From: an uncultured Ellagibacter sp.
Lineage (GTDB): Bacteria > Actinomycetota > Coriobacteriia > Coriobacteriales > Eggerthellaceae
Assembly: GCF_934636505.1 (NCBI RefSeq)
Contig: NZ_CAKUAL010000037.1
Location: forward strand, 1 to 20,433
Reading direction: 5' to 3'
DNA length: 20,433 nt
Shown here: one piece after another, positions 6,473 to 13,821 of the stretch
Position numbering within the stretch: position 1 is the stretch's first letter
Layout of the letters: each line of letters begins with the position of its first letter
Made by a program: the position numbers and the translations under genes
Notes under the pieces: generated by a model
Seen by the model: only the letters and a program-made list of their open reading frames with translations
What the model was told of the DNA's origin: nothing
The model's database searches: none

Positions 6473-7726
6473 ATGGCAGAGATGATTTCTCTGGAAGAGG
6501 CGCAAGCGCTCGTTCTCGCGAACGTGGCGCCGCTTTCGACGGAGGTGGTCGAGGTTCTCGACGCCGTGGGCCGCGTGTCGGCCGCCGATTTGGCGAGCGA
6601 CATCGATATCGCGCCATTTGCCCACTCGGCGATGGACGGCTTCGCGGTGCATGCGGCAGAGCTCGAGAGTGCGAGCGAGGACGAGCCGGTGGAGCTCGAC
6701 GTCATTGCCGAGATTGGTGCAGGCGAGGTGTACGACGGGCCGATCGAGGCGGGCCAGTGCGTGCGCATCATGACGGGCGCGCCCGTTCCCGACGCCGCGG
6801 ATGCAGTGGTGAAGTACGAGATCGTCGGTGTCGTTTCGGGTGACGGCAAGCCGGGCAGCCGCGTTTCCTTCACCGCCCCGACCAAGCTGCGCAACAATAT
6901 CCGCGAAGCGGGCGAAGAGGCCCATGCGGGCGAGGTCATCGTCCATGCAGGCGAGGTCATCACCTCCGCCGGTGTCGGCTTCCTTGCTGGCTGTGGCGTG
7001 TTGCAGGTGCCGGTCCATCGACGTCCGAAGGTCGCCATCGCGGCAACGGGGTCAGAGCTCATCGACCCCTCCGAGGTCCCCTCTGCCGGCAAGATCCGCA
7101 ATTCGAACAGCCTTGCCATTGCGGCATGCGCAAAGGCGGCCGGCTGCATTCCCACCATTCTTCCCATCGTGGAGGACACCTACGAGGCGCTTGAGAAGAC
7201 GGTACTCGACGCGGTGGAAATCTATGATTTCGTGATCACGACCGGCGGTGCCGCAAACGGCGATTTCGACTTCATCAAGCCGGTGGTGGAGGGAACGGGC
7301 GAGCTGCTCATGACCACCGTGAACATGCGTCCCGGCAAAGCCCAGACGTTCGGCCTGGTGAAGGGTACGCCCGTCTTCGGCCTTCCCGGGAATCCCGCTG
7401 CGGCGTACTGCGGTTTCGAGATGATCGTCCGCCAGGCGCTGCGCAAGATGCAGGGTTATAGCCACTTCAACCGCCCCGTCGTTCGCGCGCGTTTGTCCCA
7501 GGACACCAAGAAGAAGGATCCGCGCCGCATTTTCTTGCGCGCGACGCTCACGAAAGACGACGAAGGTTATTTGGTCACCCCTGCGCAGAATCAGAGCTCG
7601 GGGCTTTTCGGGCCGATCCAGCGCAGCAACTGCATGGCGATCATGCCCGAGGGGCTGGAGTCTCGTGCGGTAGGTTCGATGATCGACTGCATGCTGCTCG
7701 ACGTCTCCGAGGAAGTGCTGATCTAA
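6473..7726 (+). CDS. moeA: Molybdopterin molybdenumtransferase MoeA
   Basis: The 417-residue protein matches MoeA, which inserts molybdate into adenylylated molybdopterin in the last step of molybdenum cofactor synthesis. Visible motifs are FAHSAMDGFAV (residues 49-59, including the conserved D55), IMTGAPVPDAADAVV, NIREAGEEAHAGEVI, the MoaB/Mog-like fold with ATGSEL and TTGGAANGDFDF, and PVFGLPGNPAAAYCGFEM. A C-terminal beta-barrel domain follows. ATG 6473 is chosen because AAAGGGG lies at 6461-6467; an upstream in-frame ATG at 6458 has no binding site. It precedes mog by 59 nt and likely forms an operon with it. The genes fit an organism rich in DMSO-reductase-type enzymes. Confidence 0.94.
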   Translation: MAEMISLEEAQALVLANVAPLSTEVVEVLDAVGRVSAADLASDIDIAPFAHSAMDGFAVHAAELESASEDEPVELDVIAEIGAGEVYDGPIEAGQCVRIMTGAPVPDAADAVVKYEIVGVVSGDGKPGSRVSFTAPTKLRNNIREAGEEAHAGEVIVHAGEVITSAGVGFLAGCGVLQVPVHRRPKVAIAATGSELIDPSEVPSAGKIRNSNSLAIAACAKAAGCIPTILPIVEDTYEALEKTVLDAVEIYDFVITTGGAANGDFDFIKPVVEGTGELLMTTVNMRPGKAQTFGLVKGTPVFGLPGNPAAAYCGFEMIVRQALRKMQGYSHFNRPVVRARLSQDTKKKDPRRIFLRATLTKDDEGYLVTPAQNQSSGLFGPIQRSNCMAIMPEGLESRAVGSMIDCMLLDVSEEVLI

Positions 7727-7785
7727 AAGAACCCCCCATGATTTCGCGCCGCAGAGGCGCCGATGGAAGAAGAAAGGATAAAACC

Positions 7786-8268
7786 ATGAGTGTCGAGAAG
7801 CCGGTATTCGCCATCATCACCTGTTCCGATACGCGCGGCCCTGAGTGCGATACCGCAGGTGACGCGCTTGAGTCGCTGATCGAGGAGCAAGGCTGGGCCT
7901 GTCGTACGCACATGATCGTGAAGGACGATCGCGCCGGAATCGCCGCCGCCATCAAGCGCTGCACCGACGACCTGAAAGTTGACATCGTGCTCACCTGCGG
8001 TGGAAGCGGCTTGTCCCCGCGCGACAACACCCCCGAGGCGACGCGCGACGTGTGCGAGCGCGAGGTTCCCGGTATCGCCGAGGCTATGCGATACCACAGC
8101 CTGCAGATCACTCCCTACGCGATGCTCTCGCGCGCAATCTGCATGCAGCGCGGCAACTCCATCGTTATCAACCTGCCGGGAAGCGAGAAGGCCGCCCGCG
8201 AGAATTGGGACGGCATCGTCGCTGCGCTTCCCCATGCGGTGAAGATGATGGCCGGCGGCGGGCACTAA
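7786..8268 (+). CDS. mog: Molybdopterin adenylyltransferase (Mog/MoaB family)
   Basis: The 160-residue protein belongs to the MogA/MoaB family, which adenylylates molybdopterin with ATP to make the substrate for MoeA. The nucleotide/pterin-binding signature TCGGSGLSPRDNTPEATRDV (residues 70-89, with conserved D80) and the downstream INLPGSEKAARENW are clear. ATG 7786 follows AGAAAGGA. An earlier in-frame ATG at 7738 sits right behind the moeA stop and lacks a ribosome binding site. Its position behind moeA supports a joint role. Whether it is functionally Mog or MoaB cannot be settled by sequence alone. A strong terminator follows it. Confidence 0.92.
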   Translation: MSVEKPVFAIITCSDTRGPECDTAGDALESLIEEQGWACRTHMIVKDDRAGIAAAIKRCTDDLKVDIVLTCGGSGLSPRDNTPEATRDVCEREVPGIAEAMRYHSLQITPYAMLSRAICMQRGNSIVINLPGSEKAARENWDGIVAALPHAVKMMAGGGH

Positions 8269-8300
8269 AATATACGCCGATTTATTTCCGCTTTGTTTCG

Positions 8301-8339
8301 AAACGCGCCCGAACAGCTTGATTGCTCGGGCGCGTTTTT
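8301..8339 (+). terminator. Rho-independent terminator after mog
   Basis: A perfect 12-bp stem (8301-8312 with 8326-8337) with a 13-nt loop runs into TTTTT (8335-8339). It separates the moeA-mog unit from the alr operon. Confidence 0.92.
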
Positions 8340-8345
8340 CATGAG

Positions 8346-8354
8346 TGCTATACT
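8346..8354 (+). promoter_or_regulatory. Extended -10 promoter of the alr operon
   Basis: TGC plus TATACT (8349-8354) lies directly after the mog terminator and 123 nt before the preferred alr start. No -35 hexamer is obvious. The resulting leader of about 117 nt contains a run of CAG/CAA triplets (about 8440-8457). Confidence 0.55.
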
Positions 8355-8477
8355 TTGCTACCGATAACAGGTTACGAGAAAGGCTTGGAAGCGGTGGAGG
8401 AGCTCATCAACGGCTTCACGGGGTTCGCTCGCAAAGCTCAACAGCAGCAACAACAATCTGCACGGAGGTCTGGCGCG

Positions 8478-9707
8478 ATGGCCCCCGATGAGACAAGCGC
8501 GGCTGGCGCCAAGGATGAGCAGGCGGAAAAGCCCACGTTCGACCCTGACCAGCTTGCCCTGATTCCCGAAACCGATCGTCGCTGGTCATGGGTGGAAATC
8601 GACCTTTCGGCCATTCGCCACAACGTCGGTGTCGCGCGATCGCTCATCAAGCCGAGCACGCGTCTTCTTGCCGTGGTGAAGTCCGACGCGTACGGTCACG
8701 GCGCCGTGCGTGTTGCGAAGACCGCGTTGCAATCGGGCGCGAACTACCTGGCAGTCGCTACGATCGACGAGGGCATCAAGCTGCGCGAGGGCATGGTGGG
8801 AGCGCCGATCGTGCTTCTGTCCGAGCCCCCTGCTACGGCGGCGCCCCTGCTGCTCGCCTACAAGATCATGCCGTCCATCTACACGCCCGAGTTCGCCATT
8901 GCCTACGCCGAGAAGGCCGACGAGTACGGCATTCGCGCGCCGTTCCACCTGGCGGTGAACACGGGCATGAACCGCATCGGCGTACGCTACGACGACGTGG
9001 TCGATTTCATGCGGAAGGTGAGCTTCCATCGCGCGCTCGATCTGGTGGGCACGTTCACGCACTTCGCGACGGCGGACTGCGAGGGGACGCTCGACTTCGG
9101 CATCCAGGTGAAGCGCTTCACGGAGGCGATTTCCGCACTGCGCGAGGTGGGCATCGACCCCGGCATCGTGCACTGCGCGAACTCCGCCGCGACGGTCCGC
9201 TATCCGCAGGTCCACTTCGACATGGTGCGGTGGGGCGTGTCGCTCTACGGACTGCACACCTGCCAGGAGACGCGCTCGATGATCAACCTCAAGCCCGCGA
9301 TGAGCGTTCATGCGCGCATCACCGACACGCGCACGCTCCCCATGAGCGAGGGCGTGAGCTACGGGCTGAACTACCGCAGCCCCGGCAGCGTGAAGATTTG
9401 CACGGTGCCCGTCGGCTATGCGGACGGCTTGAACCGCGGTCTTTCCGGCCGCACCGACTTCATCGTCGACGGCACGCGCGTACGCCAGGTTGGCAACATC
9501 TGCATGGACCAGTGCATGTTCGAGGTCGACTTGCGCACGTACGGTACCCGTCGTCGCCTCGACCCGCAGATCGGCGACGAGGTGGTCATCGTCGGCCGTC
9601 AGGGCGATTCCGTGGTGACGCTCGACGACATGGCGAACAAGCTCGGCACGATTCACTACGAGCTGGCCTGCGCCTTTGGAATGCGCCTGCCGAAGGTGTA
9701 CGTATAG
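8478..9707 (+). CDS. alr: Alanine racemase
   Basis: The 409-residue PLP enzyme interconverts L- and D-alanine for peptidoglycan. The PLP lysine is K68 in AVVKSDAYGHG, and the second catalytic residue is probably Y295 in GVSYGLNY. Other family stretches are HLAVNTGMNRIGVR, HCANSAATVRYP, VRWGVSLYG, VPVGYADGLNR and GNICMDQCMFEVD. ATG 8478 is chosen because GGAGG lies at 8464-8468. The frame is open further upstream with possible GTG (8394) and TTG (8385) starts, which would add a Gln-run segment. Even from 8478 there are about 35 residues before the family core. The stop codon directly abuts the next start, indicating translational coupling. Confidence 0.93.
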   Translation: MAPDETSAAGAKDEQAEKPTFDPDQLALIPETDRRWSWVEIDLSAIRHNVGVARSLIKPSTRLLAVVKSDAYGHGAVRVAKTALQSGANYLAVATIDEGIKLREGMVGAPIVLLSEPPATAAPLLLAYKIMPSIYTPEFAIAYAEKADEYGIRAPFHLAVNTGMNRIGVRYDDVVDFMRKVSFHRALDLVGTFTHFATADCEGTLDFGIQVKRFTEAISALREVGIDPGIVHCANSAATVRYPQVHFDMVRWGVSLYGLHTCQETRSMINLKPAMSVHARITDTRTLPMSEGVSYGLNYRSPGSVKICTVPVGYADGLNRGLSGRTDFIVDGTRVRQVGNICMDQCMFEVDLRTYGTRRRLDPQIGDEVVIVGRQGDSVVTLDDMANKLGTIHYELACAFGMRLPKVYV

Positions 9708-10430
9708 ATGGGCAAGCCGCACATACCCCTTCCCGAGATTCGCGCCGCGGTGGAAGCTTGTCACCGCTGCCCGCTTTCGCAGGGGCGCACGCAAACGGTG
9801 TTCGGGGTGGGAAACCCTCGCGCCCGCGTGCTTTTCGTAGGGGAAGCGCCTGGTCGCAATGAGGATTTGCAGGGCGAGCCATTCGTGGGCGCCGCTGGGC
9901 ACATGCTCAACGACCTGCTTGCGATCGCGGGGCTTTCCCGCGACGACGTCTACATCGCGAACGTGCTGAAATGCCGCCCTCCTGGAAATCGCGACCCCAG
10001 GCCTGAGGAAATCGAGCTGTGCGCGCCTTTCCTGCGCGAACAGACGCGAACCATCATGCCCGACTTCATCGTGACGCTCGGCAAGTTCGCCACGCAGTTC
10101 ATCCTGAAGACCGAGGTGGGAATCACGCGGCTGCATGGGACCTTGCAGCATGCGGGCCGCTTCAGCGTCTTTCCGATCTACCATCCCGCGGCCGCGCTCT
10201 ACGATGGCAGCAAGCGCGAGGCGTTGGAGAACGATTTTGCGACACTCGGCGAGCTTTTGCGACAGGCGGGCATCGTTGCCGCCGCTCCCGATGGTTTGCA
10301 GCCAGGCGGGGAAGACGGGGTGCAGCAAGTGCGCTCGGTCGCTCTTGTTTTCCCTGATGAGTCGGGGGATGCGCCGCAGCCTTCTCCAGTGAAAGAGAAT
10401 GAATCGTTCTCGCAGCAAAAACTTCTCTAA
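9708..10430 (+). CDS. Family 4 uracil-DNA glycosylase (iron-sulfur type)
   Basis: The 240-residue protein belongs to the family 4 uracil-DNA glycosylases, which remove uracil from deaminated or misincorporated DNA. Four cysteines sit at the positions expected for the 4Fe-4S cluster: C18 and C21 (ACHRCPL), C89 (LKCRPPGNRDP) and C105 (ELCAPF). The active-site motif GEAPGRNEDLQGEPFVG starts at residue 45, and the DNA-intercalation motif HPAA is at 159-162. Residues from about 190 form a low-complexity tail outside the fold. It starts at the base after the alr stop without its own ribosome binding site, and folC follows 12 nt later. A DNA-repair gene between alr and folC probably reflects operon convenience. 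Confidence 0.93.
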   Translation: MGKPHIPLPEIRAAVEACHRCPLSQGRTQTVFGVGNPRARVLFVGEAPGRNEDLQGEPFVGAAGHMLNDLLAIAGLSRDDVYIANVLKCRPPGNRDPRPEEIELCAPFLREQTRTIMPDFIVTLGKFATQFILKTEVGITRLHGTLQHAGRFSVFPIYHPAAALYDGSKREALENDFATLGELLRQAGIVAAAPDGLQPGGEDGVQQVRSVALVFPDESGDAPQPSPVKENESFSQQKLL

Positions 10431-10442
10431 AAAGGTGGAAGC

Positions 10443-12176
10443 ATGCCTTTCGACGCAATCGAATACATCAACACGCCTCGTTGGCTGACGTCCCGACTCG
10501 GCCTTGAGCGCATCCGCGAGCTTCTCGATCGGCTGGGGCGCCCTCAGGACCGCTTGAAGTTCGTCCATGTCGCCGGCACGAACGGCAAGGGGTCGACCTG
10601 CGCCTTCGCGGCGTCGATCCTTGCGGAGGCGGGCTTTAAGACGGGGCTTTTCACGAGCCCCTACGTGGAGACCTTCCATGAGCGCATCCGTGTGAACGGG
10701 CTCAACATCTCAGATGAGGACCTCACGGCTGCAACGCTTCGTGTGCGCGAGTGCGCCGAGGCGATGGAGGCGGAAGGTGGCGAGCACCCCACCGAGTTCG
10801 AGCTGATGACCGCCGTGGCGCTCGTGCATTTCGCGCACGTCGGCTGCGATATCGTGGTGCTCGAGGTGGGGCTTGGCGGCCGGCTCGATTCCACCAACGT
10901 CATCGCCGCGTCCGAGGTTGCGGCCATCGTGTCTATTGCGCTCGACCACACGAACCTGCTCGGCAGCACACTTGCCGAGATTGCCCACGAGAAGGCGGGC
11001 ATTGTGAAAGAGGGTTCAACCGTGGTGTCGTGGCCGCAGGAGCCTTCCGCCATGGAGGTGGTGGAAGGTGCGGCACGGCGCGTGGGCGACAAGCTCGTTG
11101 TGCCTGATTTCTCGATGCTTTCGGTGGGGAAGGTGACGAGGGGCGCTGCGCCGTTGACTCGCGGCACCGCTCTTGAGCATGAGGGGCATGCTCCGTGCTC
11201 AGACAGTCCTCGCTTCGCTGCGGAACTGCGCGCGGAGCACGCCCCTCATGCTCAAGAGCTCCAGGCGGGAGCCGAGGGAGGCTCAACCTGCGAGACCGCT
11301 TCTGAGCGGGGGCAGCATGCTCCGTGCTCAGACAGTCCTCGCTTCGCTGCGGAACTGCGCGCGGAGCACGTTGCCCCCGCCCAGAAGCTCCAAGTAAGTT
11401 CGTCAATCGATGCCGGGTTTGGTGGGCGTATGCCACGCGCAGTTCCGCACGAGCCGAACGTGCCCTCTGGCACGTTCGTGCGAGCTCAGGACTGTTTGAG
11501 CATGGCATATGCCCACCGAACCCCTATGTCGCAGGTTGAGGGGACTCTTCCCATGCGTCAGTTCTCGTATCGCGGGTGTGAGTATGCGACGCGGCTTTTG
11601 GGGTCTTATCAGCCTTCGAACGCGGCGATGGCTATCGAAATCGCTGGTGCGCTGCGCGAGCGCGGCTGGGAGATTCCTGATGAGGCTATCGCTCGTGGAA
11701 TTGCCGAGACGCGGTGGCCTGCGCGCTTTGAAGTGCTTGATCAACCAGCGGGTATGCCGACTGTGGTGATCGATGGCGGCCACAACCCGCAGGGCGCGGG
11801 CGTGCTCGCCGATTCGCTGTGCGACGTTTTCCCCGATAAAAGGCCAGTATTCCTTGTTGGCATCCTTGCCGATAAAGACTATCGCTCGATGCTTCGCGCT
11901 GTCGCGCCGTTGGCGAGCGCCTTCGTGTGCGTGACGCCGCCTAATCCGCGCGCCCTCGATGCGGCCGATCTCGCTGAGGCGATTCGCGAGACGTGCGACG
12001 AACTCGGCGTTCGCACAACGGTTGAGGTTGCGGGCGATTTCGACGATGCCGTCTCTGCTGCGCGTAAAATCGCCGGCCCCGAAGGCCTTATCTGCGCATT
12101 CGGCAGCCTCTACTCGGTTGCCGATGTCAAGGCTGCGTTTCTTCGCGCTGCGGATAGCAACTCTCTGCAGTCGTAG
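10443..12176 (+). CDS. folC: Folylpolyglutamate synthase/dihydrofolate synthase with repeat-derived insertion
   Basis: The 577-residue protein matches FolC, the Mur-ligase-like enzyme that adds glutamate to folates. The P-loop GTNGKGS is at 45-51. VVLEVGLGGRLDSTNVI, DHTNLLGSTLAEIAHEKAGIVK, the second-domain start LLGSYQPSNAAMAIE and VIDGGHNPQGAG are all present. Typical FolC is about 420-450 residues. The excess, roughly residues 237-372, lies between the ATPase domain and the C-terminal domain and is encoded by three palindromic repeat elements (11169-11523). The peptide APCSDSPRFAAELRAEH occurs twice, 43 residues apart. The frame is intact, so the enzyme may still work with a long flexible linker. 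AAGGTGG precedes ATG 10443. It is the last gene of the alr operon. Confidence 0.93.
   Translation: MPFDAIEYINTPRWLTSRLGLERIRELLDRLGRPQDRLKFVHVAGTNGKGSTCAFAASILAEAGFKTGLFTSPYVETFHERIRVNGLNISDEDLTAATLRVRECAEAMEAEGGEHPTEFELMTAVALVHFAHVGCDIVVLEVGLGGRLDSTNVIAASEVAAIVSIALDHTNLLGSTLAEIAHEKAGIVKEGSTVVSWPQEPSAMEVVEGAARRVGDKLVVPDFSMLSVGKVTRGAAPLTRGTALEHEGHAPCSDSPRFAAELRAEHAPHAQELQAGAEGGSTCETASERGQHAPCSDSPRFAAELRAEHVAPAQKLQVSSSIDAGFGGRMPRAVPHEPNVPSGTFVRAQDCLSMAYAHRTPMSQVEGTLPMRQFSYRGCEYATRLLGSYQPSNAAMAIEIAGALRERGWEIPDEAIARGIAETRWPARFEVLDQPAGMPTVVIDGGHNPQGAGVLADSLCDVFPDKRPVFLVGILADKDYRSMLRAVAPLASAFVCVTPPNPRALDAADLAEAIRETCDELGVRTTVEVAGDFDDAVSAARKIAGPEGLICAFGSLYSVADVKAAFLRAADSNSLQS
11169..11259 (+). repeat. 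Palindromic element E1 inside folC (direct orientation)
   Basis: Perfect 19-bp inverted arms (11169-11187 and 11241-11259, GCTCTTGAGCATGAGGGGC and its complement) surround a core. The 56-nt block 11186-11241 is identical to 11315-11370 in E2. Inside the core, CAGTCC faces GGAACTG around a small variable loop, so the entire 91-nt element can fold into one long hairpin. It is read in frame as folC residues about 243-272. Confidence 0.9.
11298..11388 (+). repeat. Palindromic element E2 inside folC (direct orientation)
   Basis: The 19-nt arms 11298-11316 and 11370-11388 are complementary except for one A.C mismatch and one G.T wobble. The 56-nt core equals that of E1. The arms differ from E1 arms, but many of the differences are compensated on the other side. 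The unit is displaced from E1 by exactly 129 nt (43 codons), including matching flanks ACCGCT and GCTCCA, which suggests tandem duplication followed by divergence. Confidence 0.9.
11415..11523 (-). repeat. Palindromic element E3 inside folC (inverted orientation)
   Basis: Arms 11415-11435 and 11503-11523 pair over 21 positions with two G.T wobbles. The core is the reverse complement of the E1/E2 core: CGCGCAGTTCCGCA (11436-11449) and AGGACTGTTTGAGCA (11488-11502). Its tip is a larger hairpin, GAACGTGCC (11456-11464) with GGCACGTTC (11469-11477). It is read in frame by folC from the opposite side of the element. Confidence 0.85.
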
Positions 12177-12297
12177 GGTTTCCTGACAACATTTCGCATA
12201 TACGGCGCTTGGCTACTGCGCGCGGCGGGGCTAGGCTTTTGCTGTCCGCTTGCAGAGGGACTTTCTGCAAGGTGCATTATCGAAAATAAATCCCAAT

Positions 12298-12316
12298 AAT
12301 AATGAGAATAGTTATC
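12298..12316 (+). promoter_or_regulatory. Fur-box-like operator upstream of cydA
   Basis: AATAATGAGAATAGTTATC matches 15 of 19 positions of the classical Fur box (GATAATGATAATCATTATC). It lies directly upstream of the extended -10 TGC-TATCCT (12324-12332), where a bound repressor would block polymerase. Iron control of the oxidase is inferred, not shown. Confidence 0.45.
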
Positions 12317-12323
12317 GATAATG

Positions 12324-12332
12324 TGCTATCCT
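12324..12332 (+). promoter_or_regulatory. Extended -10 promoter of cydAB
   Basis: TGC followed by TATCCT (12327-12332) lies about 50 nt before the cydA start and abuts the Fur-like site. No clear -35 is visible. Confidence 0.45.
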
Positions 12333-12381
12333 GACATCCAATAATCAATCATCGCATATGCGAAGAGGAGGGGGTTGCGTT

Positions 12382-13821
12382 ATGGATATTTTGACCGACG
12401 TTGCTTTACTCTCACGTATCCAGTTTGCGCTCACCGTTGCGTACCACTTCATATTCGTCCCGCTCTCGATCGGGCTTGGCCTGATTACGGCGATTTTCGC
12501 GACGAAGTACTACCGTTCGCGCGACGAGAAGGACGGCGCGGCGGTGCGTCTCTGGGTAAAGATTTTCACCGCGACGTTCGCCATCGGTGTGGCGACGGGC
12601 ATCACAATGGAATTCTCCTTCGGTACGAACTGGGCAGATTATTCGCGCTTCGTAGGCGACATCTTCGGCGCCCCGCTTGCCGCAGAGGCGCTGTTCGCCT
12701 TCTTCTTGGAATCGGTGTTCTTGGGGGTTTTGCTGTTCGGCCGTAACAAGGTTTCGCCCAAGTTCTACACCGTGTCGGCGTGGCTTGTGTGGGCAGGCTC
12801 CCTTTTAAGCGCGCTCTGGATCCTTATCGCTAACTCGTGGATGCAGACGCCCGCCGGCGCCGAGCTTGCAACCGATGGGAGGAAGGCCATCATCACCGAC
12901 TTCCTCGCAGCGGCCATGAACCCCTCGATTGCCCCGCGCTACTTCCACGTGATCGTTGCGCTGCTGATTATCGGTGCGTTCACGTCGCTCGCCTTGGGCG
13001 GGTGGTACCTGCTCAAGAACAAGCACACCGACTTCGCCATGAAGACGGTGCGCATCGGTGCTGTTGTCGGCATCGTCGCCTCGTGCGCCATGATCGTGAC
13101 TGCGCATGCGTCCGCCGTTCAGGTGTCCGAAGAGCAGCCCACCAAGCTCGCCATGATGGAGGGCATGTACAACGACGAGGTGCCGCCGCTCTACGCGTTC
13201 GGCTGGGTTGACGAGGAAAACGAGAAAGTGATTACTCCGTTCGCCATTCCCGGCGGGACGAGCTTCCTTGCGACCGGTACGTGGGATACCGAGTACAAGG
13301 GCCTGCACTCGCTCGCGCAGGAGGAGAAGTATTCCGACATGAACGTCGCCGACCAGCCCGTGAACCTTGTGTTCCAAACGTATCACCTGATGGTCGCCAT
13401 GTATGGGCTCATCATGGTAACGGCGATTCTCGCGATTGTCTTCACCATGCGCGGCGGGCGCGTCCGCTCGATGCGCTGGCTGCAGAAGTTGTTCGTCATT
13501 TCGCCGCTGTTCCCGTTCGTAGCCATTCAAGTTGGTTGGATCACGGCGGAGGTGGGGCGTCAGCCATGGGTCGTCTATCCCTCGACGACCGGTCCCGACG
13601 GCGTGGCTCTTTTGACGAACGACGCGATTTCTCAATCCGTGTCGGCGCCTGAGCTTTTGATCACGCTGGCGCTGTTCCTCGCGGTCTACCTGTTCCTCCT
13701 CATCGGCTGGGTGCGCGTCATCTCCCATTTCGTGAAGCAGGGGCCTGATGAGGGTGCCGCCAAGGCGGCCGATGGGAATCTTGCGGTGGCCGGTGCAGGT
13801 GAAAAGGGTGGTGAGCAGTAA
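12382..13821 (+). CDS. cydA: Cytochrome bd ubiquinol/menaquinol oxidase subunit I
   Basis: The 479-residue membrane protein is subunit I of cytochrome bd, which oxidises quinol and reduces oxygen with high affinity. Heme ligands appear as H22 (VAYHFIFVPLSIGL, b595 or d site), H189 (RYFHVIVALL) and probably M337 (YHLMVAMYG). E102 and E110 correspond to E. coli E99 and E107 with the same offset of three. GRQPWVVYP is the conserved GRQPW motif. The spacing H189-M337 is about 60 residues shorter than in E. coli, indicating the short Q-loop type. ATG 12382 is chosen for GAGGAGGGGG 7 nt upstream. The stop overlaps the cydB start by one base. Confidence 0.96.
   Translation: MDILTDVALLSRIQFALTVAYHFIFVPLSIGLGLITAIFATKYYRSRDEKDGAAVRLWVKIFTATFAIGVATGITMEFSFGTNWADYSRFVGDIFGAPLAAEALFAFFLESVFLGVLLFGRNKVSPKFYTVSAWLVWAGSLLSALWILIANSWMQTPAGAELATDGRKAIITDFLAAAMNPSIAPRYFHVIVALLIIGAFTSLALGGWYLLKNKHTDFAMKTVRIGAVVGIVASCAMIVTAHASAVQVSEEQPTKLAMMEGMYNDEVPPLYAFGWVDEENEKVITPFAIPGGTSFLATGTWDTEYKGLHSLAQEEKYSDMNVADQPVNLVFQTYHLMVAMYGLIMVTAILAIVFTMRGGRVRSMRWLQKLFVISPLFPFVAIQVGWITAEVGRQPWVVYPSTTGPDGVALLTNDAISQSVSAPELLITLALFLAVYLFLLIGWVRVISHFVKQGPDEGAAKAADGNLAVAGAGEKGGEQ

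Larger units (their letters stand above)
12177..12381. other. folC-cydA intergenic region
   Basis: This 205-nt gap has no gene. It holds a perfect 8-bp hairpin (12249-12256 with 12264-12271) that lacks a T-tract. An AT-rich block (12276-12322) carries a Fur-box-like site and the palindrome TTATCGATAA (12313-12322). An extended -10 (12324-12332) and a strong GAGGAGGGGG ribosome binding site (12365-12374) lie before cydA. Confidence 0.6.

Noticed and set aside
5047..7179. 710-codon minus-strand open frame
   Set aside because: It is antisense to enolase and moeA, both certain, and arises from GC-rich codon bias.
8322..8477. Longer alanine racemase N-terminus with a glutamine run
   Set aside because: An upstream start at 8322 would precede the -10 box, and GTG/TTG starts at 8394/8385 have poorly spaced binding sites; GGAGG before ATG 8478 is better. 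It cannot be fully excluded.
8586..10679. 697-codon minus-strand open frame
   Set aside because: Antisense shadow of alr, the glycosylase and folC; composition is Arg/His/Ala-rich without any family pattern.
11186..11370. Two identical 56-nt repeats in folC as a CRISPR array
   Set aside because: Only two direct copies, unit length 129 nt, long palindromic arms and an inverted third copy; no spacer/repeat periodicity and no cas genes.
11169..11523. Integron attC sites
   Set aside because: The arms lack the GTTRRRY-type ends and no cassette boundaries or integrase are seen; the frame runs through all elements.
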